From contig NC_088775.1 of assembly GCF_954871325.1 (NCBI RefSeq), forward strand, positions 92,708,334-92,772,333: 64,000 nucleotides of DNA, read 5' to 3'. The position numbers and the translations under genes were made by a program. Shown here piece after piece: positions 24,661-35,330 of the stretch; the stretch's first letter is position 1, and every line of letters starts with the position of its first letter. The notes beneath the pieces are model-generated. The model ran no database searches, had not been told where the DNA came from, and saw only the letters and a program-made list of their open reading frames with translations. Source of the stretch: Gordionus sp. m RMFG-2023 (lineage: Eukaryota; Nematomorpha; Gordioida; Chordodea; Parachordodidae).

Positions 24661-25215
24661 TGATTATTTTTTAAAAAATTTGTGTAATTATTTCAAGGAA
24701 AAAATTTTTTAGTATTTGAAATAATATTAAATATTATAATTACCTTATATAATGTTGTTAAAAGTTACTTTGGAAATGTAACTGTAATTAGTTAAGTTAG
24801 TAGCTAAATTTGGAGAAATATAACTAGTTACAGTTACTAGTTTTCTTTTTTTTAATATAACTAGTCACTACTATTTTTCATAAATAACTAGCGAAATTTT
24901 TATAGAGAAAACTATAATTATTGAGCTTTTGGTGTAATTTATCGGTGATTTAATATCATAAACCTTAGATAATCTTAAAATGATGATAAATAAGAAAAAA
25001 ATGTTATATAGAGCGCTTCTTATATTTTGTGAATTCCAAATTAGAGAATAGAATACCATTTGTATATGAAGTTATTATAAGCCTAGATAAAATACCAAAT
25101 AAGAGGTTAGCAATGTTCATTTCGAAATATCAAATAAATTTTTATTCATAATAAATCCAAATAAACATAGTATAAATAATATACCAATATAAAAAAATAC
25201 AATTATATTATTAAA

Positions 25216-26673
25216 TTAAACATTTAAATTTAAATTGTGGGATAAAGCCCCTAAATAATCCATCATGGTTCTTGAATGGAAATCTTCAACAATTAGAAGA
25301 ATCCTTTTGGATCTTTCTCGATATTCTTTCTTTGACACTGGAGCTAATAGTCCTAAAGAATATTGTTCCAATTTATAACTATTAAGGCTATCTTCGTCTT
25401 TGAGAGCTATAAATGAAAAGATTTTTAAAATTTAAAATACAATATAATTACTAACTCTTTATAAATTTCCAGATTGTTGGATGATGGGAACTTATATGAG
25501 ACGAAAAACTCCGATGCCAGCCCTCTACAGAATTATTTGTATTCGGTTCACTAGCTAGTGTCGATTCATAACAATTCCATAGGGAAATACCAAATATCGG
25601 AGACCTCCTCTCCATCGCTATCATTTTCCCAATCCATGTCTCTTCAAAATATTCTATCAAGGGGGCGAGAATAGCCCTATTTTCTTGATAGAATATGGAG
25701 GCACATAATTCCTCAAATCCGTGAATTACGTCCCCAACTGGGACATATGCCAGTGACATTAGCATCTTTATATACATAGCAAAATTAGTTTCGCTTTTGT
25801 ATGCATTGCAAATGCGGGGATTTTTCTGGACCGTGCGCCATATGCATTGCGACATATGGAACAGACACCCGCGCATGCAGTCATTGGAAATGACTGTTTA
25901 AAAGCAGATAAGGCTGCTAATTCAAAATCAATCATAATAACTTTTGGATTTAAAAAAATTTGGAAATTTTTAATTTGATTGAAAATATTAAGGTAATCTT
26001 GTTGGCGACCTGATGCCATCAGAACATAAATAGCGGGAATAATGGTTTTATGTTTCATCCCGTGGATGGTGTATATTTGCTGGAAGAGAGGGGGGCATGT
26101 TTTGAATGTGCCATCTGCATACCATTTATCGCATGTTGATAAAAATTGTAAATTTTTAATGGTAGAAAATATTATGCATCGGTGATCATGATGACCACTA
26201 TCATAAAGTAAAAATTGTTCATTATTATTGGATAATTGATATTCGATTGGTATGACCAAGTCAATCAGGCTTACAGGAACGGCAGGCGCTCTTCCTACTT
26301 GGCGTCTTTTCCTTTGAATTGTCCTTTTAATTAAGGAACAACTGGGCATTTTACCAGTGGCGGCTATGGATATATTGCTAGATATATCGGCTATTATATT
26401 ATTGGGCAGAGATTGGGAACTAGAAGCCACTTGTTTAATTCTATTTAGCTCTCTTCTTGCTTCAATATCTGCAATGTCTGGTACATGGTTATGTTTATGA
26501 TTGTGGAATATAGGGATTCCGTTCTTAGTTCTTGCACGTCCACTGCATTCGTCCACATTGAATTGAATACATCTCCAATAGGTTGTTTGGTTAGATGTTT
26601 TTTCCTTTTGAAATAAGTAAAAATCAAGAAGTAGTAACTTATTGTTTCGACTACTTAAAATAAATTCAGCCAT
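25216..26673 (-). CDS. FLYWCH zinc-finger MULE transposase (one frameshift, one short intron)
   Basis: Starts at ATG 26673. Residues 1-70 form a FLYWCH-type zinc finger (YWRC at about 32-35, a second Cys at 43, HNHKHNH at 57-63). Then comes the MULE DDE domain: WYADGTFK with Asp187, VIMIDFELAA with Asp249, and the GCLFHMSQ C/H motif. A single frameshift near 25,870 separates this from the remainder, which carries NNSVEGWH, the likely third acidic residue. A 49-bp GT-AG intron (25,407-25,455, donor GTTAGT, acceptor TTATAG) then joins a last exon (25,216-25,406) ending ALSHNLNLNV and a stop. Total about 490 residues, usual for the family. It would bind element ends and catalyse cut-and-paste transposition in the nucleus. 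This copy is probably inactive because of the frameshift, unless that is a sequencing error. Confidence 0.88.
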
Positions 26674-26782
26674 AATTTAAAAAAAATTTATCAAAATTTA
26701 AAAAGAAAATAATTAAATTATTACTTAAAAAAATAATTAAATTATTACTTAAAATATTCTAAAATGGTCTTTAGTGACAAAC

Positions 26783-26890
26783 ATTTACAAAATAAACAAT
26801 TATAGAGAAACTTTTATCGAGAAAACAATTACGGAGAAACTTTTATAGAGAAAACACTGATAGAGAATGTCGTTTATATAGAATAACATA
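26783..26890. repeat. Internal MULE array, same orientation as the left end
   Basis: TATAGAGAAACTTTTATCGAGAAAAC, TACGGAGAAAC, TATAGAGAAAAC and TAGAGAATGTCGTTTA words in series, just upstream of the transposase start. It could act as promoter-proximal binding sites or be a duplicated piece of the left end. Confidence 0.7.
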
Positions 26891-27477
26891 ACATAGATTG
26901 TTTTCAATTGATAAACACTTTTACTGCCATAAAAATATTTTGATAACCACATAGAGGTGTACGATCGTGTGTCACATCTATAATTTAAAATTTGTAACCT
27001 TCGAAAATTTTATTTAAACATGATATAAGATTATAAAACTTTCTGAAATTCAAAAATAGAGTTTTGCATTGTGTCAATTTTACTCTATTTTAATGCTACC
27101 AAATATAATGATATAAAAAAATTAAATTTTATCTATTGGACTGATTTCTTTCAAAATTAGTATCTCTTTCTAAAAAACTCACTTTATTTCAAATGATGAA
27201 CAAATTTAAGAAAGTTTAGCAAAAAGATAATTAAGATATTAATGTATTAAATAAATGATGGTAAATTGAGATGTAAGATTGGTCTTTTGTAAGTATTTCA
27301 TACATATAGAAATATTTAATATTTATAATAAAAGTTAACACATAGTATATGGCCAGTAGAAAAACAATATGCACACCCTAAGTAATAATTACACAAATTT
27401 ATACAAAAATGTTATATATTATATAGATTAACATTTTTTATAATATAATCATATTCTTTAAATAAAATTTTATAAAA

Positions 27478-27802
27478 AATTCTCTATAAAATCATTCTCT
27501 GTAAAAACATTCTCTATAAAATAATTCTCTATAAAATCATTCTCTGTAAAAACATTCTCTATAAAATAATTCTCTATAAGAAAATTCTCTTTAAACGACA
27601 TTCTCTTTAATCGTTTTCTCTGTAAAAGTTTCTCTGTAAAATACATTCTCTATAAAATAATTCTCTATAAAAAAATTCTCTTTAAACAACATTCTCTTTA
27701 ATTGTTTTCTCTTTAAACGACATTCTCTTTAATTGTTTTCTCTGTAAAAGTTTCTCCGTAATTGTTTTCTTTGTAATGGTTTCTCTGTAATGACGTGGAA
27801 CC
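27478..27802. repeat. Right array-type terminal inverted repeat of the MULE
   Basis: The inverse of the left array: TTCTCTGTAAAA, TTCTCTATAAAAT, TTCTCTTTAAACGACA words, finishing GGTTTCTCTGTAATGACG before the 9-bp duplication. Confidence 0.85.
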
Positions 27803-28039
27803 ATAAATACATATATATTTTTATTTGAATTACTTGTTTTTTCTCATATATAATAACTTGCATTGTTTTTCATTTGTAAATTAAATTAATTATTCAAACG
27901 ATATAAATAAATTATTCTATTGAACACTTCCCCCTGTTCAATATGAGTTAAATGAAAAAAAAATTAGTATATGGTTTATAAAGGCTACATATGCATTTAG
28001 TTTTCACGTGACTTATTAAAACGTTAAATAGTGAACAAA

Positions 28040-28222
28040 CCATTATATATAAACATTGTCACTAATCTAGGACTGTTGATTCATACATTATAAAAGGATC
28101 AAAAGTGGATAATACATAGAAGTCGGCCATTGAAAGGCGTAGATGAATGAATGGGTATACTATAATCATTGTAATCAGCTGATCCTAAATGTAAGTCATA
28201 ATTGAAACGTCACTCCTCTTCC
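28040..28222 (-). repeat. 180-bp module shared with the SINE at 21.86 kb
   Basis: About 180 bp matching 21,858-22,038 in inverse orientation, including GTCACTAATCTAGGACTGTT, TCGGCCATTGAAAGGCGTAG and ATCAGCTGATCCTAAATG. Its CACTCCTCTTCC edge is followed by CACCAGAAA, the inverse of the RTE tail word TTTCTGGTG, so module and tail are linked in both places. Confidence 0.7.
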
Positions 28223-29985
28223 CACCAGAAACTGAGATATCATATATATATATAGTTCCGAAAATATGAAGTTGTCATTTTCAAACTTTTAAGTATATCG
28301 TTTTTTAAAACTTTTATTTTACATTAATTTTTTTTTGGAATGATAATCCTAACGAAACTCTGATTGCAGATTTAGCTAAATGTATATTAAATTTTGAACC
28401 GCTCGTAAAATCTTGGTTGCACTTGACTAGAAACCATATTTTTTGCTTCTTTCTGGATTTGAATTCTCACATGTTTCGTTGTCCTAAACGGAAGGGTCAG
28501 AAACTTAAACGGTAAAAATACTGTCGCCATCTAGCGTATAAATATATGATTAAATTTTTGTTTTGACGTAAGCCATTCAATCAACAAATCTTACACATTT
28601 TCGATTGGTCGAAAATAAATAGAGTTTTAGGAAAGATACGCTTTCCTCCTGTTTCTCTTTCATAAAAAAAAACAAACCATTATCAAATAATATTGAGGAG
28701 AGGGGAGGATTAAATATAATGTACATGCTAATTAAATTGAGATCCTATAGATCCATTCTATTGAACGTTTCGCCCTCATGGATACATACAGGGGCTAGGG
28801 CTAAGCTAAGGATTCCTCATTTCAATCAAACTGGATAGTAAAAGGATTTGAGGGGTGGGGAGGGGTATTTAATACGATGAACCCTTTGAATGTATGTGGA
28901 GGCAAGCCTACTTATATTTTAAGCGCAGGCGCAACATGCTAATAAAACTGTCATTTAAACGTCCACTAAGGGCTGAAGATGGAAAGAGTTGAGGCAAAGG
29001 GAAAGACTACACCCGAGAATCGAACATATGTTTAATTTACTTTATGTGGTTAGGCAAAAGGAGTCATTTTAAATATGTCTCTTTATATAAAATAAAATAT
29101 CTGTTGGTGTTGATGTTAGAGGTCTAGTTTTATTTGATCTCAAACATATATAAATTTATTTTGGCTATTCCGTCGAAATTACCAATTAATTATTTTATAC
29201 CGGAAACACCGAATTCCACCATGATAACTGGAATATAGGATTAAATATATATTTTTAAGCTCAGGGGGAATTTGTATTTAAAAAAAATACAAACTTAAAT
29301 ATTTTAGATACAAATAATTCCCTTTTTTGTGGGTCTATAATTAATTTATTTTTTATTTTTCTATTATAAAGGAAGGAAGGAAGGAAAGAAGGAAAGTTTG
29401 TGCTATATTATTATTAGAAAGGAATCTATCAAGATCATTCATGATTTATCAATAATATCCAAATATTAATGCTTGAAAATCATTTATTTTTTTTATTGAT
29501 TGATATTATATTGTACCCCATACAATAAATCCCATCATTAAATAACAAAATATTAATAAAATTAACTTAAATATTATTGTTTTTTATAAAATCGTGATAA
29601 ACTTTTTAATGTAACCGATAATAAAAGGGTTTTTAAAATATTTAAGGTTTTAGGAAGACATAATTGTGGGCATAATATAAAAGTTCATTAACTACATCTA
29701 TATGGTCATCGAAAAAAGCGCGTACAGATATTCTGTATTCTTTGCCTGTTACTAAATGTAACGGAAGTCTCGAATGGCTATAATAGATAAGAATAACATG
29801 TGTTATGGAAATTCTTAAGAATTAGGGACAGAATATTTAGTGACTGAAGAGAAATATTAAGAATGAGAATGATTACTTTTGATTTTGAGTGGTATATATA
29901 TATATACTAAAGCGTCTTATTACTCCTCGACTAGATCATCTCTCTTTACTTCCAAATCTTAATATTTTATGAATACAAATATTGA
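28223..29985. other. Spacer, nothing recognised beyond short repeats
   Basis: A short GGAAGGAAGG run at 29,370 and AT-rich unique-looking sequence. No supported gene or RNA. Confidence 0.4.
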
Positions 29986-29989
29986 TAAT

Positions 29990-30230
29990 ATACATTTTGG
30001 ATGGCGCGTTCTTGCCCCTGAAATCTTCGGTTGCTAGCGTGTCAAATCAATAATGAAACCGGTAAAACTACGATGCCATCAGATTCCCGAAATACGGTTA
30101 TATTCAAATTTCCATTGTCCAAACCAATTTTACACACCTTATTGATCCATGGGTCAAGCTTCTTATCAACTTTAAAAAAAGAAGAAGTGTATATCAATAT
30201 TACGTGTTCGAGGCCTCCGGCTTAATCAGG
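29990..30230. repeat. Dispersed repeat pair with 49.62-49.74 kb
   Basis: CGTTCTTGCCCC, TCAAATCAATAATGAAACCGG and CGAAATACGGTTA recur as TGTTCTTGCCTC, TCAAATCAAATAATAAAACCGG and CAAAATACGGATTA at 49,625-49,735. The small open frame here looks incidental. Confidence 0.55.
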
Positions 30231-30739
30231 TTCGGGTTGTGTCTGAACGTACATTAGTAATGCGATATAATAAACTCAATTTTTTGTTCAATAATTATTA
30301 AAAAAACCCCTTTTTAAAATAATTTTATAAAGTTAAATGTCAATGATTCGGGGGGGAAGGGGGGGGATGGATTGAAAATGACGAACCAGCAATAAAAATC
30401 ATCTACGTAAGATAAAATATATTTATTTATACCAGGTTTAATTCTTTTTAGGTTTTTTTCGATTATCCATAATTCCAATAAATAAAAAATAATAATTATT
30501 TATAAATTTATATGAAAATGATTATTTAAAATATTTTGTTTGATATACATGGGGAAAAAACATATTCTCATGCCATAATAGTTGACCTATAGAAAGTGCT
30601 ATTTTGCATATAAATTTGGAAACCCTATGCGTTATGCCTTACAAAATTCTTACAACTGTTTAGATGACCTCATCATCGTTCTTGAAATTTGTCTTCCCAA
30701 TTATCCCCACATATATATATTAATTAAAGTCAAAAAAAC

Positions 30740-30865
30740 AACTTCTTAAGATATTCTCATTAAAATCCATTTCTGCTAGTTTGATTGGATGACGGACAAA
30801 CTTAAAACCAATGAAGGTTGCGGGAGTTTAGAATGCAATGCAATACTTAGAAATAAACCAAAAAT
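30740..30865 (-). pseudogene. Possible decayed paralogue of FN3-gene exon 4
   Basis: On the minus strand a stretch reads PATFIGFKFVRHP, comparable to TSFSGFFIHFVPTNW in exon 4 at 59.6 kb, and is followed by an acidic Asn-rich stretch. It lies downstream, on the same strand, of the clearer exon-3 relic at 31,031. The match is weak, and stops border it. Confidence 0.3.
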
Positions 30866-31024
30866 AGGCTGGATCGATCAAACACCTTTTTTAGTTCTAT
30901 ACTAAACAGCTGTTTAATAGCAAAATTAGACCGAATTAGGAAATGGATGAAGTTATTTTTAAGAATGAATTCAAATATTATATTCGAATATTTGCCTAGC
31001 TGTGCATATTCTGCTTACATTTTT

Positions 31025-31150
31025 ATTTTACTCCAATAGGATGATAAAGATCGATTCTTGATGCTACACTTTGTGTCTTCATCTAAATTCCAAAATATCA
31101 ATTCTCCTAGATTCCTTATTTGTGTTTTCTTTTTAACAAAAATATGTAAG
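31025..31150 (-). pseudogene. Decayed inverted copy of FN3-gene exon 3
   Basis: Read on the minus strand, AGGAATCTAGGAGAATTGATATTTTG is followed by a worn version of exon 3 at 57,309-57,405 (AATTTAGATGAAGACACA against AATTTGGATAAAAACACA, then TTTATCATCCT). It is preceded by the same AACAAAAATATGT intron end. A one-base insertion breaks the frame. Similarity continues into intron sequence to about 31,400, so genomic DNA, not mRNA, was duplicated. Confidence 0.8.
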
Positions 31151-31314
31151 ATAATATTTTTAAATAATTAAAATTGAATAAATTTAATTAATTTAACATA
31201 GTAAGGGGGGTGAAAGGTTAGAAAATGATTGAACTGCTTGATTGACTTTTTCTAAAAATGGAGTATAATAATCTAAATGTTTTGTAATGGTATCGATTTC
31301 TCAACATTAAATTC

Positions 31315-31690
31315 TTTATTAAAAATCTGATTTTGTACCGGAAATGGATTCCATCATGTTTGGAATAACCTACCTTATGAATGTCACACAATTTTTTTTA
31401 CCTTCAACCTTTTTTGAACTTAACTTAATTTATATTAAGTTTTTCCATTAGGTTTTTCCATAAGATTTTTTCATAAGATTTTTCCATACAAATTATAAAT
31501 GATTTCAAAAGATAACGACAAAAATTTAATATCTTACAATTCATAAAATAAGTATATTCCTCAAACATGTTGAAATCCATTTCCGGTTCACTAATCCACT
31601 TGATTAACAATAAGGCGAAAAAAAAGATATATATGTGTGCCTATATCATTTTTCAAATAACACATTGCGGTTAACATATATAAAGTGTTG
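31315..31690. mobile_element. MITE family C copy (palindromic, worn)
   Basis: Inverse words TGTACCGGAAATGGATTCCATCATGTTTGG at the left and AACATGTTGAAATCCATTTCCGGTT at the right, with ACACATTGCGG beyond. The left half also matches the half copy at 56,610 in the FN3 intron as part of the inverted duplication. Confidence 0.65.
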
Positions 31691-31737
31691 CGATGATTTG
31701 ATGAAACGTGTTGAGATAAATGCTCTTTGATGAAAGA

Positions 31738-31742
31738 AAAAA

Positions 31743-31785
<43 letters not shown>

Positions 31786-31786
31786 C
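31738..31786. repeat. (AAAG)n microsatellite
   Basis: About 12 GAAA units followed by CCCCTCTCTCTC. Confidence 0.97.
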
Positions 31787-32350
31787 CCCCTCTCTCTCCA
31801 CTTGTCTAATCAATAGTGTTGTGCCGTTGAAAAAAAAGAAGAAATAAATTTAATATAATATACTAAATGTCACTCATTTCCTGATACGAGAACTAATTTT
31901 CCTGGGGAATAGGAGTGGAAAGGAGTGATCACGTGGGGTTTTGGTGAAGAACAACAGATGTTCCCATAGAAAATATAATTTAAAATTTTATTTTTTTGGT
32001 TTCATAGGTACAAGTAATGGAAAAAAATAATAACCTTGGTGTTGTCGTATTTGTTATGGTTAGAACTTTCCGATTGGATCTTAGTGGATCACAGATTATC
32101 TTTCATAAAAAATCCTAGAATAGGAGGTAAAATGTTCGTTTAGGTCTGACCCAGTTGCGACGCGAATACGTTATACTTTTATATTATAATTACCACCATT
32201 AGTATCATTTAATATTCCCACGTTAAATCTTCTTATATCGTTCACAGATTTTTCTTTCATTTCAACAATCTTGCAATTTGCTTTTAAAATTATCACCTTT
32301 ATTCGAGTGAATAAACCGTCAAAATAAAAATTCATTTATAATATACATAT

Positions 32351-32527
32351 TAGAACTCTGCAAAATTCGGGCCGGGCCGGTAAAACATTTTAGAAAATTT
32401 TCCGGTTCGGGTCGGGCCGGGTCAAATCGGGCCGGGCCTGGTCGGGTCGGGTCGGGTTGGCATAACTTTTTTTAAAAAAAATCGAACCGGTTCGGGCTTG
32501 AAAAATAAAGCCCGATGCAGATCACTA
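32351..32527. mobile_element. GC-rich hAT MITE
   Basis: Starts TAGAACTCTGCAAAATTCGGGC; the inverse of its right end is TAGTGATCTGCATCGGGC. The interior is a series of CGGGCCGGG and CGGGTCGGG words, striking in this AT-rich DNA. Flanks ATACATAT and ATATATAT form a 7-of-8 target duplication. Related pieces lie at 8.4, 10.0-10.8, 11.3, 13.6, 40.55 and 52.76 kb. Confidence 0.8.
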
Positions 32528-32939
32528 ATATATATTAACAAAACTTATTTTATATAATGAATTAATTTTTAAAAAAAATTATATAAGAGAACATTTTTAG
32601 CGATTGCCGCCATGCTTGAATCCATTAAAAACCATGCCAGACTTAAGAATATACTGTAGGAACTATGCTCTAACATCATTCTTATTATGATTTTTAACCG
32701 TAAATTTATTTGAAAAATTATGTAAGGTTTATAATAAAATGAAATTATACGAGTTTTAAGAAAATATGTTAACTAAAACTTGTTTTGAAAAATTTTTTCT
32801 ATTTCTACCTCGTATTTTGTCTAATTTTGCTAGAAATAGTAACGAGAATATTCCTATCTTAAAATTAAAACTAACGTATTTACAAAAAAAATATTATTTA
32901 TTTTTTGATTTTTACGTAATAATAAAATATTATTCATTT

Positions 32940-35330
32940 TATCTTTTACATCTCTTTAAATTATACGTAACAAGATACAGTTAACTTAATAAATATCACC
33001 AGATAAGCTGTCGGTCCGGAGACCGAATCCAGGTCCGAATTAGCGGGTAAGACCGAAGTTCAAAAAATAAAATAAAAAATAAATAAACTCGGACCAAATT
33101 ATTATAATTTTTTAAGAGAATAGAAAAAAAAATAAAAACACCGTTTAAACCTAGGCATTCTCTCACTCTGTTTACAGAGAGAAATACGATTCGTTGGCAT
33201 AACACCCTAAACCTAAAAGAATGACTTTAGTTTTACTGTGGAAGAAAAAAAATACATATATTTAATCGGTAAATATTACTACCTTAAAATTCTGGAATTT
33301 GGATATAGATACATTTTGCGAGCTAGTTATTTTTGACGGAAATCGTGATATTATTTTTTTTTTAAGTTATTAGGGGAGGGGGGGGGGGTGTTTAAATTCA
33401 CTTTAGAAATTATGATCCTGGATATTTAAACATCTGAAGGCTGGCTACCAGGAAAGAAAGGAGGCAAAGATTGCAAGCCTTCACCCGAGAAGCAATTATA
33501 AAAAAACGTTGGTTAAAAACAGATAGGGTGGTAGGGGGTTTATATTAAATTTTGATCGAATATGAAAGTTAAAAAAGGAAAAAATTTTTTTAAAATTAAT
33601 AAACCTAATTAATTATGTGTATTTTAATGAGTATCAATATAAATAATTTTTTAAATTATACAATGGATCCCCCAGATTGAAAAAATTAATTTTTAAGATG
33701 CTAAATGTTTGGATGCACGTTAATTTATGAATGGAACCAACTAGAGTCAACTTAAGCTCCATTACAGATAGGTTCAAGGTTAAGGCCTTCGAGTCGAATC
33801 AGAACTCAGACAATTTAGCCTCATTCGATCATTAAGCTTTATTAGAGACAAAGGTTCAGTTAGGTTCAACTAATTATAAAGGTTTATAAACGGTTCATTA
33901 CTGTCAGAAATTTTTTTTTATTAAAGCAACACCATTTTCAAATTTATTTATATTATAAGCATCTATGAATTATATATAAAAAAAAATATATAATGATTCA
34001 AAATAACTCATTTTTAAATGTATTGTTTGAACGTATAAGTAATATATTTTCTAATATAAAATTGATTCTTTTTTGTTCGTTGTGACGATAACACAAATTT
34101 TAGCGCCGAAAAAGCCCTTTCTACAGAGACTTGTGTTGCGGGAACCGCCAGTAATATAAGAGCAAGTTTATATAATTCTGGATATTCAAATCATTTCCAT
34201 TTCTAAAATTTAAAAACTGAACCGGTTTAAACCGGTTTTACCGTTTATAACAAGTTATATTATATTGTAATATAAGGAAGTTTAAATATAAAAATGGTTA
34301 AATTTTAAACCATTGTAATATTTTCTCAAACATTTGATAAGCCAGAAATAACCTATTTTTACTTATATAATTTTTCCATTATACCGATTTTGAAATAATA
34401 TTTTTTTACTCAAACGGCTTAAAACGTCCAGTAGTTATAACCGCTGTTTTTCTTAATATGATAATTAGGGTTAGGTGCAAGTATTATATATGATAAGGTG
34501 ATAAGAAAACATTCGTGACTCTAAACGATATAACAAGAGTTATATTAATTAATTGTTTAATTTTATCCACGGAATAATAGATATGAATTTACGAAAAACT
34601 AAGATAAAGTTTAAGGAGAAGAGTGGTGGTTAGATAGGAAATGATATGAAACTTGTACGCATTAATTCTTAAAAATAAACGAATTCAAAAATTATATGAA
34701 AAAAGGATAAATTTTTAAAAATAATTTATAAAAACTTCTTCATTTTGTTTTCAATTCTTCACTTGAACCATAATAACTTTCCCTGGGGGAAAAATACCTC
34801 TGCAGATCTCTAATACAGTACTTTATATAATTTTTTGTTTTCCCATTTCCAAAGAAAGGATATATTATACTTTATTCGATAAATTATTGACAGTGTCACT
34901 CGAATCAATAAAATGACTTTAATTATTGCCAATTTTGTTATTGAATTATATCTCGTCTTCTGCTAACTTCTTATTTAGTGTATTTATCTTTTAATAAAAA
35001 AAATACGCGAACCTTTAAAATTTAAATATTCTATTAGTTTGTATTTTATTTATGTTTTCAAGGTTATTTTTTATAATTTTTCCTATATCAATTATCAATT
35101 ATATTTTAGCTTTAATTTAGTTATTATTAAAAATTGCCAATATATTTTATCAGTTTATTAGATTTTTAACTAAAAAATTCTTTTTTCATTGTATCTCTTG
35201 CAAATTTATTGCGATATTTCCAGTGTATCTCCTACCGTTATAGAAGATCTTTCAAAACAGTTATTTTCCAAATATATCAATATATAATATTTAACTACAA
35301 TTTTGAGTATTAATAACTAGGATGAGTGAC
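32940..35330. repeat. Duplicated block (partner 51.09-51.88 kb) with insertions
   Basis: TTTAAATTATAC, TTTAGTTTTGCTG/TTTAGTTTTACTG, GGAAATCGTGAT, AAATTCACTTTAGAAA, then GGATGATAAATGATATGAA-type, GGATAAAATTTT and TTGTATCTCTTGC stretches run in the same order in 0.8 kb at 51.09-51.88 kb and over 2.4 kb here, where a hAT relic and other sequence interrupt. A third partial copy lies at 37.1-37.65 kb. Confidence 0.65.
34070..34195 (-). pseudogene. hAT transposase C-terminal relic
   Basis: On the minus strand an open stretch reads EYPELYKLALILLAVPATQ then VSVERAFSALKFVLSSQRT, the hAT dimerisation domain with its SxERxFS signature. No stop lies within about 43 residues, but nothing upstream on this strand continues the protein. 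It sits inside a duplicated block whose partner lacks it, so it arrived after that duplication. Confidence 0.8.

Larger units (their letters stand above)
24238..27802 (-). mobile_element. Mutator-like (MULE) DNA transposon, near intact, 3.57 kb
   Basis: Bounded by a perfect 9-bp target duplication ATAAATACA (24229-24237 and 27803-27811), the size typical of Mutator. The ends are inverse: GGTATCGCGTCATTACAGAG at the left, GGTTCCACGTCATTACAGAG read inward from the right. Both ends continue as tandem arrays of an ACAGAGAA/AAAGAGAA/ATAGAGAA word (left to about 24660, right from about 27478). A third array in the left orientation lies at 26783-26890. One transposase gene on the minus strand carries FLYWCH and DDE domains. 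A small hAT-like MITE (24751-24893) appears nested inside. The near-perfect duplication and almost open gene suggest a fairly young insertion. Confidence 0.92.

Noticed and set aside
24238-27802. CRISPR-like regular arrays
   Set aside because: The words are directly adjacent with no unique spacers, they form inverted ends of a MULE, and the genome is eukaryotic.
32766-33205. Small frames near 33 kb as genes
   Set aside because: AT-driven composition, and the region is duplicated sequence without frame conservation in the copy at 51.1 kb.
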